Below the pieces are notes generated by a model that had not been told where the DNA came from, ran no database searches, and saw only the letters and a list, made by a program, of their open reading frames with translations. Shown in pieces: positions 45,255 through 57,681 of a stretch of DNA of 64,000 bases. A program made the translations under genes and the position numbers. The stretch spans positions 434,001 through 498,000 of the forward strand of contig JAKULF010000008.1 in assembly GCA_022661535.1 (NCBI GenBank), given 5' to 3'. The stretch comes from Eutypa lata. Lineage: Eukaryota > Ascomycota > Sordariomycetes > Xylariales > Diatrypaceae. Each line of letters starts with the position of its first letter. Positions within the stretch are counted from its first letter, which is position 1.

Positions 45255-46765
45255 ATGGCTTGTAGGAACACGTCGATTCGAAGGCTAGTGGCTTCGGCCT
45301 TTCGTCTCGAGCACCCAAATGCAACAGGTGGTCTTTCGAGGTTGTATCTCGCTTCATCGAGGTGTTTTCACGCCTCGGCCGGACACCGGACCGATGGAGT
45401 ATTCCGCGGTCTCTCGGATGGCCGACTACAGACACCTTGGATAGAAGCGTGGAAGGCTCAGCAGAAGGATAAAGGTGCCGGTATAGCGCATGAGGAAACG
45501 CAGGAGCGCGATCTGTCACCTAAGAAGATGAGCGATAGTTATCACCGCGTTGTCCTTCCTCTGGGCCGCGATCCGTGGCTTTCCGATACGTATATCAATG
45601 CCAGTGGTCATATTCGGTGCGACTTCCTAAACCTGTTGTGATAAGCGCGTCCCCCCCGTTCTAATATTATCCATTATCGTGACAATGATACAGGCTCGGC
45701 ACTGTTTTCATGGATCTAGATGCTCTATCTGGAATCATCGTTTACAAGCATACTGGCCCTGGCGTTATGACCGTCACAGCAGCCTTGGACCGCATAACGA
45801 TCGCGCATCCTTTGACGGAGATATGCGACCTGGAATACTCGGGGCAAGTGACTTACGCCTCTGGAAGGTCTAGTATGGAGATCACATGCAAGGTTGCCAG
45901 GGCTAGAGAAGAAGGCGAGCCAAGCAGGCCCGAGGATGTCCTGCTCACCTGTACTTTCACGATGGTGGCTCTTGATCCGGCTACGAAGAAGCCCGTCAAT
46001 GTCCCACGTCTGACGTGGTCCACGCCGGAAGAAGAAAATATATACAAGACGGGCGAAGCCAAGTCGCTGGCCAAGAAGAAGACGGCGAAGACGTCTCTCC
46101 TCGCCACGGAACCGAACGACCCAGAATCCGCCCTGATCCACAAGATTTGGTTGCGACAGCTTGATTACCACGATCCCGACAACAGCCTCAGACAGCCTCG
46201 GAACGTCGTCCCGATGTCGAGGACCCAGATCTCGACCGCGGACATCATGCAGCCCCAGTATCGGAACCGGCACCAGACCATGATCTTCGGCGGGTTCCAC
46301 CTGAAGACCACCTTCGAGCTGGCCTTCTGCTGCGCCGCCAGCTTCGCGCACGCGCGGCCCACCTTCATCAGCGCCGACCCCTGCACCTTCCGCAACCCGG
46401 TCCCGGTCGGCAGCGTCCTGTACCTCACTGCGACCATCGCCTACACGGACCCGCCGCTGGTGGAGGAGGACGGCAGCGAGCCGCAGCACGCGGACCCGGG
46501 CAGCCCCGTGACGAGGCTCCACGTGCGCGTCGACAGCAAGGTCCGGGACGTCGAGCACGGCAACGCGAGGCCCACGGGCCAGTTCAACTACACGTTCTCC
46601 GTGCCCAAGGACATAAAGGTCATACCGCACTCGTACCAAGAATATATGATGTACGTCGACGCGCGGAGGCGCGTCCAGCTGGGCGATGTGCAGTATCGCC
46701 AGGAGCATACGGGGTCGGACCAGGAGCGGCGGAAACTTGCCGAGGATGTCAATCTTACCGAATAA
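45255..46765 (+). CDS. Mitochondrial acyl-CoA thioesterase (ACOT9-like, double hotdog)
   Basis: Exons 45255-45616 and 45694-46765 (intron 77 nt) give about 477 residues. The N-terminus (MACRNTSIRRLVASAFRL) is a good mitochondrial presequence: basic, no acidic residues. Two hotdog domains follow. The first carries LGTVFMDLDALSGIIVYKH and MTVTAALDRITI; the second has IFGGFHLKTTFELAFCCAA, then PVGSVLYLTATIAYT. The product should hydrolyse acyl-CoA to free fatty acid and CoA in the matrix, as known for ACOT9 and fungal relatives. The exon-2 coding sequence becomes markedly GC-rich from about 46100. The start is chosen as the first in-frame ATG that yields a presequence. The next gene is 1.8 kb away. 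Confidence 0.93.
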
Positions 46766-47194
46766 CTGCAATAACTAAAGACTCTCGGCTAGAGAAACAT
46801 TTGCTACCAGGTCAACCGTCAGCTTAGCCATTTTTACCTTCCACCTAGAGTCTCGAAGGAAACAGCAAGACCATACTAGACTAGACTAGACTACAGGCAA
46901 AGATACGTGCCGTAATGGACAGCGGTCTCACCTGTACCTACATAGAACTTAAATAAGCCCTCACGGGTCTAGATTTTTCATGATACAACCTCTTAAGTGC
47001 CCCAGGTGATCTTTATGCGTAGGGTGAACTTCAGTCTCTGAGGTAGTAGATGCACTACTCCATATGACGCGCAATCATCACATAGTAGTTTTGTTTCTGG
47101 GCCCTTCGACAATGTTGCCTACCGGAAGCTCGTCCCACATGAGCCGATAAAGCTGGCGCTAGGATTTACGGAGTACTACGAGAGAGAAAGAGAA

Positions 47195-47226
<32 letters not shown>

Positions 47227-47631
47227 GAGATAGAGACCCAATAAAAGTCGCTGCGTCATTGAAAACCGCAAGTGAGTACTTATTCCCTTCAGTTATATAT
47301 ATCTACGCCTCGGGCGACCCGTTAAAAGGCAATGCCACGAAGAGTAATTTCTAATCTTGCCGGATAGATACATAGATAGACAGAAGAGACTTGCTCCCAC
47401 GTTATGAAAATAGATAATCAAGCCAGTGCTTGATTCTGATACCTACGTTCTGGTTAGAGTCTCCTTCCGTTCGTTTCATAGACAAACGTCCTTAAATGTC
47501 TCCAGTTCAATAACTACGTCCGTGGCGAATATATATAACATAAACCATAAGCAAGACAGCAAGCACCTGTGATATTGATTGGACCTCTACTTAAGGTAGG
47601 AAAGCGTATTGACAAGAGCCGAAGAACAACA

Positions 47632-47665
<34 letters not shown>

Positions 47666-48563
47666 TTGGGGGATGAGCGGACGGTTGTGTATATGCTCAA
47701 CCTCGACCAACAATATAAATGCTAATGGTTTGAAAATGCAGGTTAACCTATATGAAATTTTATAAGGCTTCGGTGAATTTATTCACAGAAAGCGTGTGCT
47801 TCTCTTCCGAGACATGAGAATGAGGTTCATGTGCTCCATATAAAAGGAGGTAGAAATGAGATGTCTTGAATATTACATCAGTTCTTGAGCCAGAAAGCGG
47901 TCACCCTGTGTCGTATTCTTACAATCTACTACGGTCATGTCTCCAGACTTGGCAAATCAAACCGATTCAGGAGGCTTCTTATTGAATCCAATATGTCCCC
48001 TTTCCGCGAAGACTCACATGGGGTCGTTGACATGGGCTGGGTAGAACATTTCTCAAGATGGTTACAGCACAAGAAAACAAAGGTGAGGGATCATATAAGA
48101 ATATACCTCGTGTCCGTGATACGTATCCGTCGTCTTTTATTTTGGAACAGAGTGGTAGCTGTACCTACACACCTTGGATATTAGAGGTAGCAACATCTCC
48201 CTCTTACCTCCAGAGAGAGAACTCTGGGACAAGTGTTTCCCATCGCATTGAGATGTATGGATATTTTCGAACTTGGTATAATACAAGATCTGTCATATGC
48301 CTGTCTGTATGTATATGCACATCTACTACGGCACTATGTTCGCCCACCCACTAGCTCTATGCCTTGAGACATTTGATGATACAAGCATATGCATACATGG
48401 AATGGCAAGCGCTCGCTGGCGGCGCAGCACGCATACTACAGCAATACCACCATCACCGCCGCCACCAACCGCCGCATGCGGACTTTGCTTCAGATCTGGC
48501 TTTAGCTCTAACCGAGCCCATGCCCTCCTAGTAGTCCAGGTCCGATTCCGATTGCGACTAGGT
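46766..48563. other. Intergenic region with purine and TA/TG repeats
   Basis: Contains a (GA)n tract at about 47181-47226 and an (AT)n(GT)n tract at about 47634-47665. The 99-111-codon frames at 47885, 48058 and 48297 (plus) overlap one another in different phases and show no family features. Confidence 0.55.
47634..47665. repeat. (AT)n(GT)n microsatellite
   Basis: An AT run passes directly into a GT run without interruption. Alternating purine-pyrimidine DNA of this kind can adopt Z-DNA or cruciform structure in vitro; no biological claim is made. Confidence 0.9.
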
Positions 48564-49923
48564 TTAAACGCCGCCCCGAAGCCAAGAGCGCTCCTTATTC
48601 TTCCTTGCGAAGCCGTGGCCCCCGAGGGGTAGGTCGCGCTTCTTGAACTCGTCCTCGATGAGCTTGAAGCGGCCGACGGCCTTCTCGCGGTCGCCGCGGG
48701 TGAGGCGCTTGGCGGCGAAGGCGACGTTGGGCAGCTGGTCGGTCAGCTCCTGGCGGCGCTGGGCGAGGTCGTCGGTCAGCGTGCGCGGCTTGGGGGGCTT
48801 CTGCAGCACGCGCAGCAGGGCCTGGACGCTGCTGATCTCGGGCAGCTTGTGGTCGGGCACCAGCTGGCCCGTCAGTTGGAAGATCCGCTTCGTGACCTAG
48901 AGAAGGGAAGAAAGTGAGATTTTTTTTGTTAGTTTCCTAGGTGGTGCAATATACGCTTATTCAAACAAGGGAAAGGGGTCCAAAACAAACACGTACAGCG
49001 AACTTTATCCTCGAATCATCCAACGGGACGTTCTTCCAGCTTTTATCCCAGCCCTCTCTATACTTCTCCGCACCCGCAGCAGAAAGCCCCGTCTTCTTTC
49101 TTGGAGTAGTAGAAGCCGAGGCAACATCAGCCTCCCCTTCCACCAACGCCTCCTGCACGACCTCACTCTCATCCCTCCACCTCAAGCTCTCCAAAACCGC
49201 CTCCACATCACCGCTCAACTGGACCTCCCCCGCACCGCCATCCCCAGAGACCCTAAGTTCCACGGCCGCGAGCAGCCGCCGGACCTCCTCCGGCCCATCA
49301 GTAAGCGGCCAAACGCCAACGAGCTCATCCTCCCTCCCAGCGCGCCTCAGCGCCAGGGCCTCGACAACGGCCCGGCGGACCGCGACCTCCAGCAGCGCCG
49401 GGTCGGTGGTCCTGCGCTTCGGCCGGAACCCGACGAAGTCGCCGCGCCAGTGGTCGGGGGCGTCCCACCAGCGGTCGAGGCCGCCGACCGACCGCAGCCC
49501 GTCCGCCGTCGTCGCCGGGACGTAGCCCGCGTCGGGGACTTCGTCGGGGCGGGCGGCGCGGCTGCGGGGCGGCGGGGGCGTGTAGAGGCGGAGCGCTGGC
49601 GGTGTGGTTTCGGGTGGGAATTCTTCGGGCGACGAGGTGGTGGGGGCGTACGCTGCTTCTTCTACGCCCTCCTGCTGCTGCTGTTGCTGTGCGGGAGTCT
49701 GTATGGGGCCTTCGTTGGAGAGGCTCTGTGGAAGCGGGGTGTGTTTGTTGTTTGTTGAGTAGAAGCGCGGGAGGTATTGGGTAGACCGGGACGGTATCGT
49801 CGTCGTTGCTGCTGAAGTCGGGAAAGGAGCTCTCGTTGCCGGGGATTGGCATGCTAAAGGCGCAATTGACTGCTTTGGCGCCGCAGGGCACGACGGCCTA
49901 CGGAGTCTCGATATCCGTCGCAT
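48564..49923 (-). CDS. Mitochondrial large-subunit ribosomal protein mL50
   Basis: Exons 48997-49923 and 48564-48896 (intron 100 nt) give about 419 residues. The start is the first ATG in frame (MRRISRLRRPS), giving a strongly basic mitochondrial presequence. A low-complexity N-terminal half (poly-Gln of six, Pro/Thr-rich) precedes the conserved C-terminal domain: VTKRIFQLTGQLVPDHKLPE, LTDDLAQRRQELTDQLPNVA and the final KLIEDEFKKRDLPLGGHGF, which match the Ribosomal_L50 family (Pfam PF10501). The protein is part of the mitochondrial 54S subunit. It is transcribed divergently from the gene at 50266 across only 342 bp. I leave the symbol blank because yeast numbering conflicts with the family name. 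Confidence 0.93.
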
Positions 49924-50265
49924 TGTTCTTTTGGGCTGAGTTGGGTTGTGCTTGCTGGATCTTTCCAGCTTCAACAGAGTTGCGGGCTCGGAAGGGCATG
50001 CGAGAGACTTGAACTTTTTCGACTTGGGTGGGTCTCGGGGGTCTTGTGAGTCAAGCCACAATTCTGCATCTTAGCTTCAGCCACTATAATTAACTAGTTA
50101 TAGTTATCAGTGGGGCTGATTAGTTAAAGATCCAGAGACGTCTCACTGGACAGCTGCCAGAGGTCGAACGGCGAACGTCTTGGCAGCTTTCAACTCGGTC
50201 ATGACGCGGCGTGATAACGAAGAAGAAGAAGAAGAAGAAGATATCATGAGCTACGCTGACCCAAG
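49924..50265. promoter_or_regulatory. Compact divergent promoter (mL50 / Cys-rich membrane protein)
   Basis: This is the 342-bp space between the two divergent start codons. It carries a (GAA)n run at about 50218-50240. A short upstream ORF (ATG at 50246) lies in the presumed leader of the plus-strand gene and ends overlapping its start codon. Confidence 0.6.
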
Positions 50266-50269
50266 ATGA
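50246..50269 (+). other. Upstream ORF overlapping the next start codon
   Basis: ATG AGC TAC GCT GAC CCA AGA TGA encodes seven residues. Its TGA overlaps the main ATG at 50266-50268 (sequence ATGA). If the leader contains both, translation of the main frame would need leaky scanning or reinitiation. Transcript start is unknown. Confidence 0.55.
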
Positions 50270-51052
50270 TGCGCCTTCAGGTCTTTCTACTCCTATTAGG
50301 AGCTTTAGTATCATTTGTATCAGCAGGTAAGTCCAAACTAATTAGTACCAATCAATCCATTCACTCCGCCTGCCTCGATTCGATTCAATTCAATTCAAGA
50401 CATCCATAACCCAGCATAACGATACTTGTAAACTAACTGAAAACCACTACCAGGGGCGCCAACATTCTGTAAATGCACCTGCTTCAAGAACAGCACCCTA
50501 ATCCAGCTAGGACCGACTAAAGGCACAACGCCCTCCCTCGACTCAGACACATCCTCATCCTCATCATCAGCCAGAGGCTCCACGAACAACGACAACGATC
50601 CTCAGAAATCCCTCCTATCACGCACCATCCCCTCCTTCTTCTCCTCCGCAGATACAGCAACCCAACAACAACCACAACGGCAACAAAAGCGCGCAGCCTC
50701 CTCATCCTGCACCCAGTGCACGCGGGCCTTCTGCCTGTCGCAGAACCTGCCGATCTGCAAGGACGCCGACTCCGAGACGGACGTCGTGACGACGTGCTTC
50801 CAGCGCGACAGCCGCAAGGACCAGCTGATCGTGTGGGGGTTCATACTGGGCACGGGGGGCCTGCTGGGCTGGGCCGCCACGCGCAAGGTCGTCGAGATCC
50901 GGGAGAAGGGCCGGCGTGGAGGCGGCGCGATGGGCGCGGCGGGTGGTGGTAGCTCGTTAGGAGGAGGAGGAGGAGGTGCTGCTGCTGCTGCTGCTGGTAA
51001 TGATAGGGGTGCGTATGTTCAGGTCCCGGTTCGTGGTGGTGGTATGAGGTGA
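50266..51052 (+). CDS. Cys-rich single-pass membrane protein, conserved in fungi
   Basis: Exon 1 (50266-50326) encodes a signal peptide (MMRLQVFLLLLGALVSFVSA). After a 127-nt intron with an AACTAAC branch site, exon 2 (50454-51052) completes about 219 residues. The lumenal part carries a Cys pattern APTFCKCTCFKNST and, after a Ser/Gln-rich linker, CTQCTRAFCLSQNLPICKD and VTTCFQRDSRKDQ. One helix follows (QLIVWGFILGTGGLLGWAA), with a basic, Gly-rich cytosolic tail containing poly-Gly and poly-Ala. This order of Cys motifs, helix and tail is widely conserved in ascomycetes, but I know of no assigned function. The first two codons are both ATG. The location is probably the endomembrane system or vacuole. 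The linker between Cys blocks looks unconserved. Confidence 0.82.
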
Positions 51053-51948
51053 GATGAGGTGTGGTGTAGTATCGTGAGGGACAGGCCGCTGGTTGGTTTT
51101 TGGCAGTGTGTTGTATATATATACATCTCCGGGGGTTGAGAAGCTTTGAAATATGTAGTATGGGTTGGGATTTTTCGAAAGACTCGAAAGGAGCAGACGG
51201 CGTTTTGGCGCGGTATTTTTCATTGGGCAACGAATACAACAAACTTCAAATATAGTATTAGATGCTAGCTTTGCCTCATCTACTCAAGCAGAGAGCAGGT
51301 AGTCATACCAGGAGGGCATCGTGAAGATGGTTTGCTACTACTTTAAATGAGTTCCCTGTATAATCTACGCAAGTTACGTTTAGATGATTCTGGCTCATTG
51401 TACTTGGTACATCATATCATAGTGTCTCACGAGTGTCGCAAGGCATCTACCAGGTCATTAAGCAATCACGCTGGCCCCACGAGATAGGAATAATGAGTAG
51501 CTTAACATTAACCATAGAGATAGCTGGAGCAACGATGAGCCCTACACGAGCGCCCCTTCAGCTAAAGAATAAATTTAGTACTTAAAACCACTCAGGGGCA
51601 GAGTATGTTGTTATAGTCGATAGACAATCTTCTTGTATGGTGGTATTTAAGCTAAGAGAGAGCCCTTTCCTCCTTGAACGCCCTCTAATAAATCTTTGAC
51701 CCTAGCCTGGGTTATTGAACCATCACTACCTATCTAGGTTCCTTACCTAGTTATTTTCCTAGAATCTTTTTTGGTGCAAATGCAGAAACCAAATCGGCTA
51801 TATGCAAGAGACTTCCCTTCCTCTATCTATACTTGATAGCCTTTTTCTTTCTTCTCTAGTTAGCCCCAACATGCAAAATGTTAGCTAGCCATATGCCTCC
51901 CCAGCCACTGATATCACTTTCCTTTACTGTTTTGTTTTATTTTTGGTC
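51053..51948. other. Convergent intergenic region
   Basis: About 900 bp between the 3' ends of the Cys-rich membrane protein and DAHP synthase genes. No coding evidence; AT content rises toward 51900. Confidence 0.65.
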
Positions 51949-53377
<1,429 letters not shown>

Positions 53378-55072
53378 GATGATATAATGCTTCGAGGATC
53401 GGGAGGAATATCGCAGTGAATAACGAGGAGGATGGTAAGGCTTCCGCTACCACAGACCCGGTACTATTAAATATGGCTTGGGACGATGGCTCGAGTTTGT
53501 TTGTTATAAGGTATGGAAGAAAAAAAGAAGAAAAACGGGAATGTGCCGGACCGCAATGGATTCGAGCTTGTCGGGGAAGACGGAAAGCAGGCAGGCAAAC
53601 GTTATTGTAGGGGATATAGCTGCGTACGGCCGATTCTCAAAACCAAAAAACAACAGAAGAGCAGTAGGAACCCGGGAGAAAAAAGATGACGTGAGGGAGA
53701 ATACTAGGAATGTAATCCTACTCGGTGTTTTTGTGAAATGGAAAAAAAGAGTCAGTTAGGTAGTATGTCAGTCAGAGGTCTCGGCCTAGAATCGGACCTA
53801 TAACTTAGATTTTTTTAATGGTTATTGGCCAATTGGGGTTGCCTAGGTACGTCTCTAGCTGCGGATGCACGTGGAGAGCTTACAATTGCATATATACGAC
53901 ACATACGCAGTGAAAAAGAATATCGGTGTGTCTTTGAAGCTACAAATACTTATCAACCTACCCAAGTAAGAAATAATTGCATGCAACTTTCTGCGGCCAC
54001 CACCGTGAGTGAGCAACCAGGCAAGTATCGAGTCATCATCCTTTATCATAAGGTGGCATGGAGGGGCACGGAGTAGAGGGGCAGAGTAGACAAAGCTAAG
54101 ACATTGAGGGGCACATGCTTGAGCCTTGAAGGTCTCGTTTGGTCCTGTACATTCCCATTACAGTAAGAGAAAAAAACTTTTTGGTGGGGTATGTATTACG
54201 AAATACATAGTTAACGTTAAAGCGTCTGAGCGTGAACCCTCATATGCAGACACGGCACTAACTGCACTAAACTTTAGGTACATGAGAGATCGAATGTTGG
54301 TCAGAATATTAAAGGCGCCGGTTAGGTCGAGATGACTTCAACTCTCCTCCAATTAAGAGCTCATGTTTACTAACATGTTGATGTATTCAAACTTCATTGA
54401 TTCTCATAGACCTTGCCAATGCCCTTGCTATATCTCAAGCAATACCCAAGCAATACCTACCTACCTTCAAGGTAGGCAAAATCAAGAGTATCAATCAGTT
54501 ATTCTTAACCTATTTGTATGGCCAAGTACTTGATGGAGTCCAGCAATGTTGATAACCAGAAAAGTAGCATAAAGCTTTTAGAACTCCATGATATCCAATA
54601 TTATACTTTCGTAATCACTGCACTTCGTATTGCTCACAATCCCACCATGTCAATCACGGAGCCCAAGCTCTGGGGAAAACTACCCTAACCCGATAGCAAC
54701 CCAAGCCGGCCCCTTTCCCCATGGAGTGTCATTGAAGCGTTGCATCCCGTTCAGGAACCATTATCGTCACATCGCGACTAAATTGTCCGATGGTAACCTA
54801 TTTCAGAGGTACCCGTCTCGCTATATGGCATTCTGCCGGAGCAGGCGGCTCGGTTGTCTCAGGTTGATTAAGAGGTGCACTATAACGGCTGCAGGGTAAT
54901 ATACCTGCCTTCGGAAGCCAAGCCTCCGTTCGTCCTAATCTCCAACATCGCCATAAGAATAAAAGTACGCCAGCCATCATGGGGACCTCCCTCTCAGTCG
55001 ATGGGGCTTGGCGTTTCTCTTGACCTAGACAGACCGTAGGTCATCGCCATCGTCATCGTCACCTTTGAAAAG
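53378..55072. other. Divergent intergenic region
   Basis: 1.7 kb between DAHP synthase (minus) and the SGNH esterase (plus). Frames of 60-93 codons overlap in several phases and are not coding by composition. Apart from the TGACTC box at 53749, nothing is recognisable. Confidence 0.6.
53749..53754 (-). promoter_or_regulatory. Candidate CPC-1/Gcn4 box upstream of DAHP synthase
   Basis: The minus strand reads TGACTC here (plus strand GAGTCA), 372 bp from the start codon. Fungal aromatic amino-acid genes are established targets of this regulator. A second related TGACTGAC lies near 53768-53775. A 6-mer alone is weak evidence. Confidence 0.45.
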
Positions 55073-56643
55073 ATGTATGATTTGTCGTTGATGCACGGGC
55101 TGAGAAGAAGTCACGGCTTCTTCAACATCGCCAGCGTGCTTCTTATCTGGCTGGTGTTCTCGCCAGCTAGTGAAGCCTTCCCCACGTTTGGGGGTAACCG
55201 GGCTAAGAACCAGCCCGCCGACGACGACTTCCACTGGGTAGCGACCTGGACTTCAATGCCGCAGCTCGTCGAGCCTGAAAACCTGCCGCCCGCGCCTTTC
55301 GTACGTCGTAGTTTTCTTGTAACCAAAGGACGGCTAACTCAAGACTGGTGATCTCCTAACATAAATCACAGACGGCCGCGGCTGTGTTCCAGGAGGCGAC
55401 GCTCCGCCAGACGCTTCACTCGTCGATTGGCGCCGACCGGATTCGCTTGCAGATATCCAACACGTTCGGAGGCAGCGAGCTTCCCATCACCTTGGCTTCG
55501 GTTGCGCTACCTACCGGCGGGCAGGCCGGCGTAGGCGAGATTGACGTCGAGACGCTCGTCGGTCTTACGTTCAACGGCTCGGACTCGGTCACGATTCCCG
55601 CGGGAGAGGTGGTCTACACCGACCCGGTCGATTTCAAGGTCGGTCCGCAGTCGATGATCACCGTCAGCCTTTACTCCCAACCCGGTCAGGCGGGGAATAG
55701 CATCACGGGGCATCCGGGCAGCCGGACGACGTCGTGGATGCAGCAAGGCAACTACGTGAACGAGTCTTCCGTCTCCGAGTCCAACGTCGCGCATTGGTAC
55801 TTCATCTCCGCGGTGGAAGCGTGGGCGCCTCAGACAACATCGGCTTTGGTAGTTCTAGGCGATAGCATCTCGGACGGGCGTGGTAGCATCGACAACGAAA
55901 ACAACCGGTAACAAAAACCTTTCATTCATTCATTCATTCATTCACCACTTCATATTCTCAAAATCAACATCACCCTTTACTCACAAGATTTTTTTTCCCC
56001 CAGCTGGCCCGATCTCGTGCTCGCCAAGATGCAGGAGAGCGGAATCACCGACATCGCGGTGGTCAACCAAGCGGCGGGCGGCAACGCCGTGCTCACGGGA
56101 GGTCTGGGCCCGCCGCTGATGCAGCGCTACGAGCGCGACCTCCTGGGCGTGGCGGGCGCCAAGTACGCGCTGCTCTTCGAGGGCGTGAACGACATCGGGC
56201 CGGCGTCGCCGGACGCGGGGACGCAGCAGCAGGTGGGGAGCAGCCTCGTCGCGGCGTTCGCCACGGTCGCCAGCGACGCGAAGGCGGCGGGCCTCCAGGT
56301 CTTCGGGGCCACCATCACGCCGTTCGGCGGCGAGGGCCAGGCCTACAGCGATCCGGCCCGGGAGCAGACGCGGCAGACGGTCAACGAGTGGATCCTGGGC
56401 GGTGGGGAGGGCAGCTTCGATGCCACGATCGACTTCGCTGCCATCTTGGCCGATCCCGCGGATCCGTCTATCCTGGCGGGCCAGTATGATGGCGGGGATC
56501 ACCTGCACCCGAATGTGGCGGGGTACCAGGCTATAGCTGATGGGTTTCCTTTGGATATCTTCGGGGCCGGTAACGCTACTGTTGCTACTCCTCCGAAATA
56601 CCGTAGAGGTTATAGAGGTGATCAGTGGTTGTTTGCCTACTAG
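55073..56643 (+). CDS. Secreted SGNH/GDSL-type esterase
   Basis: Exons 55073-55300, 55372-55907 and 56004-56643 (introns 71 and 96 nt) give about 467 residues. A hydrophobic N-terminal segment (IASVLLIWLVFSP) acts as signal or anchor; an alternative in-frame ATG at 55091 would shorten the start. The SGNH blocks are complete: block I LGDSISDGRG with catalytic Ser near 241, block II Gly in NQAAGGN, block III GVNDIG with the Asn, and block V GGDHLHPN with Asp420 and His423. This is the secreted two-domain type: an N-terminal beta-sandwich-like domain precedes the hydrolase fold. Fungal members deacetylate plant cell-wall polysaccharides or hydrolyse esters; the substrate is not determined here. 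Exon 3 is strongly GC-rich. Confidence 0.92.
55924..55944. repeat. (CATT)n microsatellite inside the esterase intron 2
   Basis: Five to six CATT units immediately after the donor of intron 2 of the SGNH esterase gene. Confidence 0.85.
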
Positions 56644-57090
56644 GTTAGGTTGCTGCTGCTGAATACTGCATATATACGTAGTAGTAAAGCTGAATTCAGC
56701 GAGGAAGGCTGCTGGAATTACGCGAATATAATAACTAGATGAGGACTAGACTAGGCATACCAAGTGACAATAGAAGGCTACACAATGAGCTAGCATACAA
56801 GTAGATTCGTGCATAAAGAAGCAGAAGTGTTTACAATGTATTTGACCGAAGACTACAGGGGTCCGCTTTGTGCTATCTACAAGAGACAAAGCAGCTTGAC
56901 ATTCGCAGGTTAGAGAGTAAGCAGCCCTGCATTGTCAGCAAACAGACATGCTGTTATACAAAGTGATAAAGGCTTCGGGAACGCCGGACCCCGTGAAGCC
57001 AGACCAGAGCCCAGGTCCACAGCATAGCACAGCACCGTTTGTCACATCACTCCGGAAAGAACTAGCTAACTGGGTAGGTACTCACTCACC
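56644..57090. other. Short intergenic spacer
   Basis: About 450 bp without coding evidence, between the esterase 3' end and the start of the next membrane-protein gene in the same orientation. Confidence 0.65.
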
Positions 57091-57681
57091 ATGAGTCTAA
57101 TTCCACACAACAACGACAATATGACGGGCCTAGCTCCGTCCGCTTCCACCAGCGGCATAGCGAATGTGCCGCCAACGGCAGAGACATCCTCGTGGCCATC
57201 CTCCTCCTCCTCATCAATGAACGTACTTAGTTTCCTAATCGTCTGGCTCGGTGTGCTCACCGCAGCTGTGCTGTTATCAAAATACGGGGAGCTGTTCCTG
57301 GATATGACGGCCGTGCTCGCCTTCTCGGGCTACATCGCCTTGCTCGTTATAGACCTATTTCAACGCCCTGGGCCAAAAGTCCAGGGAGCCATTTGCATCG
57401 TGGTCTGTTTCGTTGTTCTCTTCTTGTACGTGCGTGTCGTTGCTAAGAAGCTGAAACGGCAACGCGCTGGTGGTGGTGGTGGTGGTGGAAGATGTGTAAG
57501 GGAGGAGGGCGAGGATGAGAATGGCGATGAAAAAGGGGATGAGAATGGCGATGAAAAGGGGGATGAGGAACCGGGCCAGCAAGAAGGTAAGTTACGCCAT
57601 ACTGTCCTGGATTTCAACTTTGCGCTTGGTAGCTTCTTCTCCTTGGAATTCAATTACTTGAATGACCGTTCGGAGACGTAA
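57091..57681 (+). CDS. Three-helix membrane protein with acidic repeat tail
   Basis: The frame gives 196 residues from the ATG at 57091. The first 43 residues are polar and Ser/Thr-rich; three hydrophobic helices lie at about 44-62, 70-90 and 97-116. A basic stretch (KKLKRQR), a poly-Gly run and an acidic tail with two copies of an 8-residue unit (DENGDEKG, 24-nt tandem repeat at 57514-57561) follow. The C-terminus is uncertain: a good donor (GGTAAGTTAC) at about 57586 and an acceptor near 57695 (TATTGGCAG) would replace the last 30 residues with a short basic tail. I do not recognise the family. Both alternatives keep the membrane part intact. Confidence 0.6.
   Translation: MSLIPHNNDNMTGLAPSASTSGIANVPPTAETSSWPSSSSSSMNVLSFLIVWLGVLTAAVLLSKYGELFLDMTAVLAFSGYIALLVIDLFQRPGPKVQGAICIVVCFVVLFLYVRVVAKKLKRQRAGGGGGGGRCVREEGEDENGDEKGDENGDEKGDEEPGQQEGKLRHTVLDFNFALGSFFSLEFNYLNDRSET
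57514..57561 (+). repeat. 24-nt tandem coding repeat
   Basis: Two nearly identical copies (one synonymous change) of a unit encoding D-E-N-G-D-E-K-G, in the acidic tail of the three-helix membrane protein. A partial third unit (GDE) follows. Confidence 0.9.

Noticed and set aside
45725..46771. A 348-codon minus-strand frame opposite the thioesterase gene
   Set aside because: It is an antisense shadow of the GC-rich thioesterase exon, with Arg/Gly/Val-rich noise and no motif.
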